DNA from: Cryptococcus deneoformans JEC21 | Taxonomy: Eukaryota > Basidiomycota > Tremellomycetes > Tremellales > Cryptococcaceae | DNA length: 35,000 bases | Direction: 5' to 3' | Assembly (NCBI RefSeq): GCF_000091045.1 | Contig: NC_006691.1 | Span: 611,121 to 646,120 of the forward strand | Shown here: one piece after another, positions 1 to 11,632 of the stretch | Numbering within the stretch: position 1 is the first letter of the stretch | Layout of the letters: each line of letters begins with the position of its first letter | Position numbers and translations under genes: made by a program | Notes under the pieces: generated by a model | The model's database searches: none | Seen by the model: only the letters and a program-made list of their open reading frames with translations | What the model was told of the DNA's origin: nothing

Positions 1-128
1 GGATTAAAAATAGGGACACGACGGAATTGATCCTGTTGCTGGGTTGGCTTTCGCTGGTTTGTTTACAACTTTTATAATGCAATACCCTGTTTGCTCCTCA
101 GTCGTAACAGCTTGCAGACTTGCCCGCT

Positions 129-1343
129 ATGTCTCTCGTATCCATACTTACTAGCCTACTAAAAATATGTTGCGGCTCTCAGGAGCCTACAGGTCCGCAA
201 CAACAGCAGCAACAACATCAACAATATGGTTACCCAGGCACTGTAAATCAGCAACAAACAGCATATCCCCCTCAATCACAGCCGAGCTGGGCCAATGTAG
301 CTGCCGTTGGTCAGCAGCAACAGTACCAACCGCAGCAGCATCCGCAAGGATGGCAATCTCCAATGCATCAACAACAGGGAGGATGGCAATCGCCCCCGCA
401 CCAAAACGGCTATGCAACTGGTAGTCCTAGTCCAGTTCATCTCCCTGCAGGGGGCGTTGTCGGTCCTCATGCTCCTGCAAGCCAAGTGAGTCCCAAGCGT
501 CAGCTTGACGAGGGTGATTGATTCTCACGCATCTCAAACAGCATATGAACGATGATCAAATTAATGCAACAAATCAGCATTACGTCGAGCTGAGAAATAA
601 AGCAAGGAAGGAGGGAGATGAGGCTCATCGGTATGTGTCCGCGTATGACAGTAGATGCAGAGTTTTGACTGATAACTTTTCTGCGAAGCTGTTTCGCGGC
701 GTCTCAGGCAGCCTACCAGTAAGATCTTAGTTACCTAGTAATGTTTCCGCGATACCTGACCCAGAACAGAGCTGGAGATGGTGCCAAGGCTCATGAACTC
801 TCTGTCCAAGGAAAAGCACATCAACGCACACAAGACCAGTTAGACGATCAAGCTTCTGCGTGGATCTTCAACGGTAAGCAATATCGGGAACCTTGCCACT
901 TTTATTAAATTATAAACCACCATTACAGAAAACAACAAAGACTCACCAGCTGGTACCATTGATTTGCATGGTTTATACGTTAAGGAGGCCATTGAGAGGA
1001 CGGAAGCTGCCATCTCTGGCTGTCAACGTCAGGGACGGGAGGAGCTCAGGATCATTGTTGGGAAGGGTATCCATTCACAAGGCGGACATGCAAAAATTAA
1101 ACCTGCTGTTGAGAACTTGATGAGAAAGTACGTTCTGCAGTTTCCCTTTCTCTTCCTATCCGTGATCGATCCTTGGAGCTGATTGTAATTTGTAGATACA
1201 ACCTTTCTGCATATATTGATCCCGAGAACACTGGTGTCCTCGTCGTCGATCTGGAAGGGAAGCAGACTGGTCCTCGGTCGCGGGATATTGGGGGGATGGT
1301 AGATTCTTTGGGGAAGGCAGACGAGGGATGTACGATCATGTAA
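129..1343 (+). CDS. DUF1771 and Smr domain protein (308 aa)
   Basis: Six exons: 129-485, 542-630, 689-718, 770-873, 929-1127 and 1196-1343, all with GT-AG borders and matching phases. The N-terminus (about residues 20-115) is a low-complexity Gln/Pro/Gly-rich segment. It is followed by a DUF1771 region (about 122-195, with the pattern RNKARKEGDEAHR, then CFAASQAAYQAGDGAKAHELS). The Smr domain follows, with its diagnostic DLHG at 205-208 and GKGIHS at 238-243, and ends with a short tail after YNLSAYIDPENTGVLVVDLEG. DUF1771-Smr proteins are known in fungi and animals; Smr domains are linked to nucleic-acid nicking and RNA quality control. The precise substrate here is unknown. The first ATG is used because the upstream in-frame codon is only TTG. 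It converges on the shortened Reg1-like gene. Gene and family are firm; exon borders are inferred. Confidence 0.88.
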
Positions 1344-1927
1344 TACGCTGTGAGGAGGGACTTGGATGGGTTATTTACGTTGGCATGCCTTTCCATCGTG
1401 GTACATACAGTTAGATCATTCGTTACTATATAGCATACACGATGTAACATGTAGTAGAGATTATCTCTCAAGGCTAAACTGGTTGGTATACTTGGGGCAG
1501 AGCCAGACTCAAATCTCTTCTAGACATTCCGCTTCATAGACTAAAGATTATACAGCAGAATTACATTTTGTTATCACTTTTTCGTTTCATTTGTCTTCGA
1601 CTATCAAAATTACCGGCTGATAATAATGGCAGGCTGCGTGAGAACAGCAACAGTCTTGAACAACCAGTTACACACTCCTCGTAGAAAAGCAGGTATATCT
1701 ATCATATCTTCCAACTTTCTTTGCGTATTTTGGTCACTGAGCAAGTGGCGATGAACTTGAAGTAGTGCTGGATGATAGGACCAACGGAACCCATTTCATT
1801 AGAGATCCGGCAAAGCTCTCTGTGTCCACTTAGTCAGAAACTATTTAATAATATACAACTTGCTTCGCTGAGACGCTAATCAATGCAAGAGATAATTCAT
1901 CGAAAGCAGGTGTTTTACAAACAATAC
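1344..1927. other. Intergenic, convergent 3' ends
   Basis: This is the shared 3' region of the Smr gene (+) and the shortened Reg1-like gene (-). I see no credible ORF, RNA gene or repeat. Translating the part beyond the Reg1-like stop (1927 down to about 1600, minus strand) gives frequent stops and no resemblance to the longer copy's C-terminus, so no decayed remainder of that module is visible here. Confidence 0.6.
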
Positions 1928-3617
1928 TCAATGTTCCCTGGATTGCGCCCTTCCGCGCTCTCCCCCTACAATTTCAGGAGCCATTAGTGGCGAGGCAGAC
2001 CCGCTCGCATAATCATATGAACTGCCTGAACCCCTCATACCACCAATGCCTGTGGCAGCAGATGGGTTATAATCAAATTCAGCCAGAGGTGGACTCTCGG
2101 ACTCTGGAATCTCATGACTAGGAGTTCGCGTCTTGAGAATTCCACGGCCAGGTTGAGGTGAGGAAGATACGTTGAAAGAGGAAGTGGAGCTGGAGGGTGA
2201 ATAAGAGAAAGGCTCGGCCTTGCCTTGCTGAGGACTGGAAGGTTGCCTTTTGGACTGCATGGGAGAGCCGTCACGTCCAGGTATGGGGACGCCCTTCCTC
2301 TCCTTCGTGGCCGGGCTTCCAGGACTAAGGTAATCGCCCTGTCCATATTCCCTCTCACTCTCTTCCAATCCTGTCCTTGGATCAACCTCTGGGGAAGGAA
2401 AGTCGTACGCGTCACGCTGGTCGTCACGATCAGGAGACTGATACTCAACTGGGGGAACATAAACCATCTGCAAATCGGGATTGGTACCGGGACCGGGCTT
2501 CAACGTAGTCGGAGCGAGCATGGAAATGGTGAGACGCTCGGCGGAACTAGTGGAAGATGATTGACGGCTAAGACTAGGTCGAGAGCCGTGAGATTCGCGC
2601 CTTTCATGAGCAGGTTTCATCTCCAACACCTCGGGTCCCTTGTTCTCTTGCGGTGGCACCTGCGATGGATCTTCGATAGCCACGCACTGTTCGACAAAAG
2701 TATTAAAGCTGATGTGTTTCTTGTTTGCATTTTGTTGGGACTCGGTGGGAGAAATGGGAGAATCAATTGGCAGTTCTTCTCGGAGATTTGGGTGACGAGG
2801 AGGGCTTTTGTTTCGCGGCATGACACCTTGCGATTGCAAGACATTGGTGTCAGACTTTGTCTGAGGGAGTTTAGGGCGATCGCTGACGCTTGCGATAGTC
2901 GCAGGTACTGGCTCGCCGACGGCACTCTCGAGCACAGGAGAACTGGGCATGGAGGTTGCGAGCATCTCGGAAATAGTACGATGCTTAAGAATAGGCTTTG
3001 TGGTCTTCTTCTTTGCCGCGGGATTAGGTCGGTCGATGCCGAGCCGCTCGTCCGTGGAAGCAACCTTGGGTGCGCGAACAGGCTCAACGCTGGCGGTGTG
3101 AAGGGGACCGTATAGCCAGGTTACGTCGGAGTCTTTTAACCTAGGATATTGTTATCAGCACGATTCAAAGCAATGCGATGGGCATCAAGCAAATTGATAT
3201 TACTCACCAATTGAGAGTCTCCGGATTAATGGTCTTCAAGTTGTTGCGCTGTTTTTGCCACGTACGCCAACTGGCGTTCTCTAATCGTACGCCATTGGCG
3301 ATCTCGTGTTTGTGACGAGTCATATTTCTCCAAGAAGCCCAAACATCTTCCTCAGACCAATCATGAGAGAGATAATCTACACAAATCGATGGGAGACGAT
3401 CTTGGAGATCCTCAACTGATGGCGCCGCACTGGAATCGACGGGCAAAGAAGTCTGGTAGAGCGCCAACACGTCGTCAGTGGCAATGATGAGATGTGACGA
3501 CGCAAAGGGATAACGATAGGGAAGATAATTGGATACGATAAGGTATTCAATATTCGTCAACAGCATGAACAAAGCTTGGGTGGGATGACGTACAATGGAA
3601 GGGACAATTTGTGCCAT
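1928..3617 (-). CDS. REG1-like PP1 regulatory subunit, C-terminally shortened paralog (493 aa)
   Basis: Exons (minus strand): 3617-3594, 3452-3208 and 3140-1928. The first exon is only 8 codons. Exon 2 encodes the fungal AreA/DUF1752-type region (DYLSHDWSEEDVWASWRNMT, then NGVRLENASWRTWQKQRN, residues about 33-80). This region is known from Reg1 and some GATA factors. Further Reg1 hallmarks are KPILKHRTISEML (about 137-149), the phosphatase-1 docking motif in KKHISF (ISF at 233-235) followed by VEQCVAI, GRGILKTR, and FDYNPSAATGIGGMRG. In yeast, Reg1 directs the PP1 catalytic subunit Glc7 to Snf1 for glucose repression; that role is inferred here. The protein stops right after a GRAQSRE stretch and lacks the last roughly 250 residues found in the second copy at 5826-8343. 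Intron 1 (3593-3453, 141 nt) has no in-frame stop, so its retention would add 47 residues. Confidence 0.85.
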
Positions 3618-5825
3618 TGTGACAAAGACCTGCTTGATCACTAATCAAGATCTCTTGAGGTCCGAATACGATAAAGAGATCTGGTACACGATTATAGAAA
3701 CAGCCAGAGAGGTTGGATAGAACACAGCAGAGACGGCAGAAAAAAGTGAGATGTGTTAGCCTGAGTGGAGGAAAAAGAGGCGGCTTAGTTGTTTGCGGGC
3801 TCCGCTAGGTTCTGCGGTGGGGCGCTACGTAGTCGGAGACGGGGATTGTGGGGGGTTGGGGGTGGAAAAGGAGGCGAGAATAAGATAACGATGTACGTAT
3901 GGGCAGAAGAGTGATGTTTGGGATGGGATCGCGAGGGAGGATGCGAGCAAAGGGAGAAAAAGAGGGAAGCGGCGAAGAAAGGGGCGAACACAGGGGGGCA
4001 AGATGGAGAGAATTATGATGAAAGTGGAGGTGTATATCGAGGGCCACGTGTAATCAGTCTCACCAAAGGCGGAAATTACTGGCTGGACCTCCTATATCAG
4101 CCTCACCCTGTCCCCGCATCGGCAATCGTCTGCGCCACCTGCCACTCTCCACTTTTCATCATCACCCCGCCCCGCTTCTTGGTATGGGGTAACCGAACCT
4201 GACTGTTACTGCGCACGATTTTATACATACACGGCATGCCTCACTACTTTGAGACAAAGTTCAACGCTCATGTCTGCAATTCCCACCCTGCACCCAAGCT
4301 CGATAACAAAAGCTAGGAGCTGTCATTCCACCATCATTCGAAGGGCCCAGTCAAGGTGTTTGTTAATAAGGGCGAAGAAGCATGATTAAATAATCAGCGA
4401 TCAACAAATCTTATTACAAATCACCCAGCAGCAGAATCGTCATCAGAATTATTCATCACCTCATCTCTCGTGAATTATAATAAATTAATTCATTGATTAA
4501 TAAATAATTGAGGGTAGTAATTAGAGCCGGTAGTCTCAGCCGAACAAGTCCTTTGATTGACATCCGAAGCACCTGCATAATTTCAAACCGGCAGCTGGGT
4601 TGCACGCTTTGAATTTGGCTTCCGGGCAGATTTCGGCTTCACCGTTGTTGTTGCCATAAATTCCTTCCTAGAACTCATGTAACGTCGGTTCGAGAACAAA
4701 TGCAACTGTTTCGTACTGCGATGTACGATGTGTACTGCCGCGCGCTTGCACAACAAGCACCATGCTGCATCTCTGATGCTTGATAATACAGCAATCAGTA
4801 GACGACAATATAACCACGACAGTACAGTAGTTGTTGATTATCATCCTCTTTTCACCTTATTGTCCATTGCCTGTTGATTGCATGACTTATGTGATGAACT
4901 AAAATCAAGGGATCAGAATGCCGAATGCCATAACCGGCGGCAGAAGAATTTTGGATGATGGAAAATTGAGGGTAACAGAAAGAGGGGAGAGACTGCTGCT
5001 GCCCTTCTTGTAGCGTAAAAATTCAGCTTACTCAACAACTCCCTCAGGGTGTGTGTGATACTAATGACGAAAATTGCTTGCTGCTTTATCTTGTTTCTAC
5101 TATCTATACGCTGGTACATAATAGGGTGGATCTTAAGAAGAATCAGGAGACGAAGAAGAAATGACAAGAAGAAATTGTTCACTACAGTAGTAAATAGCAA
5201 TTCCAACGTCACGGCCGTATGCAGGAGGGGGGACGAACGACGAACACTTGTAACTTGTAGGGTCGCGTAGTTGCCTGGTTCTTGTACTAGAGGTTGTACA
5301 ACAACGAAGCCACCATCTTGCGTTTTCGATTCCCCCTCCAACCAGCAACCAGCGAAAGGTCTTGCAGATCTCTTATTTAATTCCGTCTTCCGTCCGCCGA
5401 ATGCCGAACGAATGTGGGAAAGATCGCGGAAGACGAACAATCAATAGTATCCATAAGAAACACGGCTTGCTGCATTGCGCGTGGAGACGAGAGAACATGA
5501 ACAGCAGAGACAAGCTGAACAGGAGGTTGCTATAGAAAAGAAAGTGCAGTGAATTAGAACGAGGGACGGAAATAAAGTACGAGGTGGAAAAGGAAAGAGG
5601 AATATGGTGAGTTTTGCTGATTTATCCGAGATGCGCTTGATGGGTGGCTGGTGGCTGCTGGAGTGCGTGTATGAGCGGACGTATTCTTTGCTTGAAATAG
5701 AGCTGCTATAACTGTCCTTAGTCACCCCTCCCATGTTCACCCAGCCAACCCGGTAATCCTCTCCCACACGAGAGAGACGCCCGGACAACTCAGCCACGCC
5801 ACCGCACACTCATAGATAACACATC
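3618..5825. promoter_or_regulatory. 2.2 kb divergent spacer between the two REG1-like genes
   Basis: This spacer separates two head-to-head paralogs and should hold both promoters. The part near the left gene (about 3785-4030) is purine-rich on + and so pyrimidine-rich on the left gene's sense strand, as expected for a leader in this group. A CACGTG E-box lies at about 4044. An AT-rich block lies at about 4430-4520. Minus-strand ORFs of 175 and 122 codons (5440-4913 and 5809-5441) are open but have biased, motif-free translations with no supported splice structure, so I do not call them genes. No inverted repeat arms beyond the coding regions were evident by eye. Confidence 0.6.
4112..4175 (-). 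promoter_or_regulatory. Cluster of GCGGGG (Mig1/CreA-like) motifs
   Basis: CCCCGC occurs at 4112-4117, 4165-4170 and 4170-4175, giving GCGGGG on the minus strand, which matches the SYGGGG core bound by fungal Mig1/CreA glucose repressors. It lies between two genes whose yeast relative controls glucose repression. Matches this short occur by chance, so function is a guess. Confidence 0.3.
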
Positions 5826-8343
5826 ATGGCCCAGGTCATTCCCCCTATCGTGAGTCAGCTCCCACGAAACAATCCCTCCCCATCCGCTAACGAACAACTC
5901 TCCTCCCCTATTGCCTTCGGCTCTATTCATCTATCTATCCTTCACGGTCATCCTGCAGACTTCTCTCCCTTCCGATTCCGGCGCTGCGCCCTCAGTAGAG
6001 GACATCCAGGACCGTTTGCCGTCTATTTGTGTCGACTATCTCTCTCATGACTGGTCCGAAGAAGATGTATGGGCTTCGTGGCGGAATATGACTCGTCACA
6101 AGCACGAGATCGCCAATGGAGTTCGTCTGGAGAATGCAAGTTGGCGGACATGGCAAAAGCAGCGAAACAAGCTTAAAACAATCAGTCCTGAAACTCTCAA
6201 CTGGTGAGCTATATCTGTGTATCTCGAGTTGCCTTGGTGGCGCTAGACATGCCTGTTGAGAGCTTCGCTAATGCAACGACATTGTCTTTTTTTTCGTTCA
6301 TCAGGCTGAAAGACTCTGATGTCACATGGCTGTACGGACCACTCCACACTGCCAATGTCGAACCAGCCCGTCCACTCCGGATCGCTTCCACGGATGACCG
6401 CCTAGGGATCGATGGACCCGACTCACGGATTTCCGTCAAAAAGCCGATTCTCAAGCATCGCACTCTTTCAGAGATGCTTACTATCCCTATGCCGTCTTCT
6501 CCTGTTCTCGAACACGTCTCCACTGATGGGTCATCTGAGACCTCTGGAGATGATGATGATCGCCCAAATCTTCTGCAAACCAAGTCCGACACCAATATCT
6601 TCCGTACTCGAGGAGTTATGCCACGCAGAAGAAGTCCGCCGAGATATCACAATCTGGGGAAGACACCGCCAGAGCTTCCAGTTTTGTCTCCCTCAACTGA
6701 GTCCCAAACGACTTCCGGCAAAAGGCATATTAGTTTCAATACTTTCGTAGAGCAATGTGTGGCGGTCGATGACCCCAGTCAAAACCAGCAGCAGAACGAT
6801 AGCGATGATGATGTGCTTGAGATGAAGCCTTCATCTATGGGCAGTCGATCATCACGAACCTCGCGGCCCAGTCTTAGTCGCGCATCTTCCTCAGGATCAG
6901 AACATATTACGATCGCCAAGATTGCGCCCACCATGCTCAAGACTGGGCCGGGTGTGAACCATACTTTACAGATGGTTTATGCTCCTCCGGCCGAGTACCA
7001 GTCCCCTGGTTATGACAACCTCAGTTCCTATGATTTCCCTTCGCCACAGGTTGAAGCCGCAATCAATCGGTGGCAAACCGATGATGAAGGATATGGCAGT
7101 GTTGGTTATGATTATTTCAATGGACCAGACTTCTCTGGCAACGTCGACAAGAGCAGCATACCTATCCCAGCACATGTTGGTACTTCTTATGGAGGCGGAC
7201 GCCCTTCCCCCAACAAGTATCGACCTGCAGCTAGCAGCCCTCAACAGTCGTTCGAGCCTTCTTCCGTGTCCTCCAGCAATTCCTCTTCTTCAGTAAACGT
7301 CGCTTCACCTGTACAACCTGGAAGGGGCATTCTCAAGACTCGACCTCCTGATCAGGCTTTCTCTCCTGAATCTTCGTCGCCGCCTTCAGCTTATTTTAAC
7401 TATAACCCTTCAGCGGCGACAGGTATTGGTAGTATGCGTGGGTCCTCGGTTGCTTATGAGTATCCTGTCGCCTCAGGCTCGCCTGTTACATCACCTGGTG
7501 TAGGGATTGAAGAACGTGGACGAGGAAGAACGCCTTCCAGAGAACGGCTTCATGACAGGTCGACCTCTAGAGGTACATCTAGCGGCTCTACTTCCTCTAA
7601 ATCACCTACGGAGATTGCTGCATCACATAGCTCTTCACGGAAAATCCAGACTCCTCCTCAGCTTGATAAAGTGCAAGAAGAAACCCGGCATATCGAACCT
7701 GAAGAGCGTGTTGATGGAAATCATACACCTCAAGCAAGTCAATCTGCGGTGATAGGAAAATCCACTTCAGCTTCTGTTGATTCTTTCAAGTTAAGCGAAG
7801 AAGACAAGGACTACATTCCGGACCGATCGTCTACTCCTACGCCACACTCTTCACCACAGGTAAGTGAAGCCGTAGAGTATATTCCACTACACTTTCAACT
7901 GATACAATTTTCTTCAGATCGCCTTCCGGCCGTTGAAGGACACATCGCCTGCGTCCCTTCCCCACACTTCAGCTACACCGCGACCGTCTTCTAGCCGCTC
8001 AGACTTCCCTGAGGTAGACCCTCCTACGACCGTCCCTTCTTCTTACAAGTCCAACGCTGGAGCCCGAGCCACAATAGCTCATGTAGGGACGAATGCCCAA
8101 CCTACTCTGTTCCAACCTACGGAAGACGATGATGGTGCGAGCATTATGGGGAGAGCGGCGAATATTGCAAGCACGGCTAAAGATTTACTGGGAGCGCTTT
8201 GGTACGGGGCGAACGACGGACAAGGAGACGACAGTCAATACAATTGGCAAGATCAGACTCAAGGCGGGCAAAGACACGGTACAGATGGCACTCAAGGAAA
8301 GAGTCCATTCCATAAACGTTCAGGTTCAGGGGCGCAAAGTTAA
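5826..8343 (+). CDS. REG1-like PP1 regulatory subunit, full-length copy (749 aa)
   Basis: Exons 5826-5849, 5959-6203, 6305-7859 and 7918-8343, all in phase. The first three exons share splice positions and phases with the inverted copy at 1928-3617, and exon 2 has exactly the same length (245 nt). The protein has the AreA/DUF1752-type region (about 33-80), a PILKHRTLSEML motif, the RVxF-like PP1-docking motif in KRHISF (ISF at 232-234), GRGILKTR, and FNYNPSAATGIGSMRG. The Ser/Pro-rich region continues into a fourth exon with GRAANIASTAKDLLGALW (about 682-699). That motif resembles the conserved C-terminal segment of fungal Reg1 homologs, and it is missing in the other copy. Likely role: targeting PP1 (Glc7) to Snf1 for carbon-source signalling, by family knowledge. 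Large Ser-rich disordered segments suggest phospho-regulation. Confidence 0.88.
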
Positions 8344-8768
8344 GCTGTACAATACTTGTTTTATTTGGGATTCCATTTCGGATTGGATATATATATACCT
8401 CTGGAGATCATATACCTCTGGAGACAGTTTGGGTTGCGTGATTTCCCTTTTCAGTTCCTTGATCGAGTTCTTGTTCTCATGGCTCTCAATGTTTCACTCG
8501 GAAGCGTTTGTCAGATCGTTCTTTTTTTTTCTACCTTCTCGATCCTTTCGTAATTCTCATTGCGTTTGTGTTTTCTCTCAAATGTCTCTTTAACCATTTT
8601 CTATATACTACGTAGTCGCCAGCTGTCGTCGTGTATGGTTGAATTTGATTTGGCTTTGAATCTGGGCTGCGGATGTATGCATGTAACACTTCTGCATTGA
8701 TTTATTGGTTTCGACACAATTCTTTCTCACTGTATAACATGCTCGCAATCAAAAGTCTTGATCTTCTG
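8344..8768. other. Intergenic, convergent 3' ends
   Basis: This is the shared 3' region of the full-length REG1-like gene (+) and the GH5 gene (-). It contains a direct repeat of a short ATACCTCTGGAGA unit near 8396-8423 and a run of T at about 8522-8530. I see no gene. Confidence 0.55.
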
Positions 8769-11117
8769 TCATACCTTCTCACCAGCTTGCCACAACGACT
8801 TCTTCTCATCAGTGCCACGCTCTGAATCTGACTTGAGCACATCATTCAACCTCTTCCTCTGAGTACAATTAGCTTCGCGGCCAAGCATCCATCAGCTTTC
8901 AATCCATAAAATACCCACAAATTAAGGCTTACAGAATTTAAAACTCTTTGCTAGCTCATCCAACTCTTCAAGACTCTTCCCTCTAAAATGCTCTGCGTAC
9001 TCTTTGACTAGCTCTTCACTGAGGAGCATATTTCTGACTAGCCTAGAAAGGTGCTCGCCTACACTCCAATCTTGTGGGTATCGGTCCGAGATTGATGGTA
9101 CGGTCTTGAGAAGCCATGACTCAACGGGTGTAAACAACGGTCGCACTGCACGATCATCCGCTCCCCACTTATCAGCGGCAACAACCTAAGGGGTGTATCA
9201 GCCGGGGCAGTGGATGGGGATTAGTCGAACGTGCCTTTTTCTTGTGTAAGAATTCCTTGAGAAGTTTTACATATGCAGTATCTTCACCCGCGTAAATCAT
9301 ACCCTGGAAACCAATATCTTTATAGAGCCAGATGGACCAACTAGCCCGAGCTTTGGCGTAGATATCAAGCTGAAGCTGAAGGACATCAAATCGGGTGTCA
9401 TTGATGTGTTTCCAATCAGGATATCCGTCCTTAGATGTTTGATAAACAGGGCCGAATTCCCCAACTGACACAGAGGTTAGTCAATACCCTTTTAAATTCC
9501 TTACTATTGCTTACCCCATACTGGACTCTGGACGCCGAACAACAATTAGTCAATACAACCATGTCCAACAAGTCGACCTACTCACCCCATGCTTGCGCAT
9601 ATACTCGGTTTTACCATTGAATGAATCAATGTGGAATTGGATTTGTTCCTTTGAGCCCTAAAGCACTGTCAATGATAGAGATCCTGATAATATTTCCGTC
9701 GACTGACCTCATATAGAGAGGGTGGATTTGGGAACCCATAGCTAAAGAATGAGTACAGGCATCTTTATTTAATTATATGAGCTCACATGGAATAGTCATG
9801 ACAAGCATAAACGCAATTGTGGAGAGGCTTCCCAAACCGGCTAAAGTCCGCTGCAAAAGTGCTTTTCCCAGCATATCGGTTAGCAATGCGTCTGAAGTGG
9901 CGATGTATCGTAATAGCCTCACTTTCCGCTATGATTGAAAAGGTTAAGAGGGAACCGGCAGACAAGCAGCACGCATATCCTTTGCACTTACTCTAAAAAG
10001 AGCATATGATTGCTATCAATAGATCTGATTGCTTTTTCTACCCTGTTGTAGAATGCCACAAGGCGAACGTGTTGCTCATCAGAAGGTTCATTCAAGGGAT
10101 TATAACCTGCAACCCAAGTATTGTCCTTAGAATGCTGGTCGTGGGCGAAAATTAGAACGAGAGGTTACACGACGCAGCTGGACGTACTCACACGCGCTAG
10201 GTTTTCCCAAATGAAGACTGTTCGATCTTGGAAATCCTTGTGCTCATAGACTACCAAACAAACGTCAAACGAATATTACCGCGTGTCGCGATTTTGGGCT
10301 TACACAACGCCTTGTGAGTTGGATTGTCTGAATGCCAGTCGAAATTTTGTCCTTTAAACAGTCAGCAAGCCTGTCAATCTGTTTCGCATGAGGGTGCATA
10401 CCTCCGGGAGCTGCATGCAGATCGATGACAGTGTAGATACCGTACTTGGCACACTGCATGAATGTGAACAAAAGTGGTTTAGTAACCTGCACGGATCGAC
10501 ATACAATTTGAATCACGCGATCGAGATGTTTCAAGCCGTCTTTCTTGAACACTCGTGGGTTCATGTCATCCTCAAAGTGATGATAATTTACCTGCAATAA
10601 ACAAGCAATTGTAAGTAACCTGCTTATGGCCGATACTGAAAACTCACAGGAATGCGAATACAGTTCAATCCTAGTGATGCAAAGAATTTTGCATCATCTT
10701 CGGCGAAGAAATACTCAAGGAACTGTCAAGCAGTCAGTAGAAGTTGTCAGATGTTTGTTCATTCCTTTCAACTGACCTTTTCAAAGAAGTAATTGTATTT
10801 CTCTGTCCCTAATACCTGCTTTAGAGCATGCCGAACTTGATGTTCATGTCCAGCATAGCCGGTGATGAAGTTCTCCATATTCACTGATACCCAATCAATA
10901 CAAATATTATGAGTAAACACACGGGTCAGCACAGAAAAAATAGCATTGCAACCCACACCAGCCGCCAATTGCAGTCCCTACATTACAATGACTAGTCAGT
11001 GTATGAAGTCCAAGCCTGACTTTTGCTCGTACCTCTCAATGTAATCGGTTTTCCATCTAAGGTTATATCCTTTCCGCTAACTTTCAAGAAGCCTCTGCCT
11101 GGCTGGTTGGAGCTCAT
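8769..11117 (-). CDS. Intracellular GH5 family glycosidase (487 aa, 17 exons)
   Basis: Exons (minus): 11117-11033, 10977-10957, 10883-10777, 10722-10648, 10591-10505, 10453-10402, 10351-10304, 10250-10192, 10134-9992, 9928-9923, 9861-9787, 9741-9708, 9657-9586, 9527-9515, 9464-9235, 9185-8933 and 8872-8769. The assembled protein shows GIGGWLNMENFITGY-type N-terminal motifs, DLHAAPGGQNFDWHSDN, NPLNEP with the acid/base Glu at 194, FLEDGNTFAADFSRFG, and VWVGEFGPVY with the nucleophile Glu at 295. These are hallmarks of GH5 retaining beta-glycosidases of the fungal exo-glucanase/cellulase type. There is no signal peptide, so it is probably cytosolic; the natural substrate is unknown. An alternative ATG at 11138 adds 7 residues. 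Oddities are a 6-nt exon, a 13-nt exon and a GC-AG intron (9234-9186). The last exon could also be followed by another intron. Confidence 0.82.
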
Positions 11118-11632
11118 TGTCGACTGTGTTAGACCCATCGTAGTATTCGCACGCACTTGCTGGCAGGGAGGATAAGCTATCGCATTCAACACCTATGGAC
11201 TCTTATCCTGCGAGCTGCCTTTATATCTGCCGTCCTGGTCTTCCACTCAGATGACACTCGAGTGTGTATGTATTTCGATGATCATTATTATCGGCGCCGA
11301 ATCGGGCCGGCTAAGAAGCTGTTCACATTCGTTGTTCTCACGCAACACGGCAGAAAGAAGAGAAGAAAGCGCCTCCCGCTGAATCTTGTTAAGCATTTGA
11401 ATTACATAATGCAATAATATTCCACGTCACCAGAAGAAGGGAAAGCGGCGCCGCCCGCCGCCCGACCGACAACGACCGCAGTGGGGACGGACTTTTTTGT
11501 TGCCACCGACGTGGCTGGGCGCCCGGGCCTCGGGCCAGAGAAAGCGAGCAGCTTTATAACAAATACACTACGGACCTTTGTTCTAATCACCCCTTGTCCC
11601 TTCCCCGCATCCCCCCCAGTCAATACATCCCA
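11118..11632. promoter_or_regulatory. Divergent promoter region, GH5 / UBC6
   Basis: This is a 515-nt spacer between two divergent genes. A GC-rich block (about 11446-11540) with several GGCGCC/GCCCGCC stretches lies on the UBC6 side. A pyrimidine-rich leader (about 11584-11630) runs up to the UBC6 ATG. No other gene is visible. Confidence 0.5.

Noticed and set aside
2561..3115. 184-codon plus-strand ORF opposite the short REG1-like gene
   Set aside because: Antisense shadow of exon 3; the minus strand carries clear family motifs and the plus translation has none.
4913..5809. Two abutting minus-strand ORFs (175 and 122 codons) in the REG1-like spacer
   Set aside because: Biased composition from promoter sequence, no motif, no supported splice link or conserved domain; kept as promoter region.
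1928..8343. Large inverted repeat or assembly palindrome
   Set aside because: The two copies differ at many synonymous sites, in intron lengths and at the 3' end, so this is a true diverged gene pair, not a collapsed or mirrored assembly.
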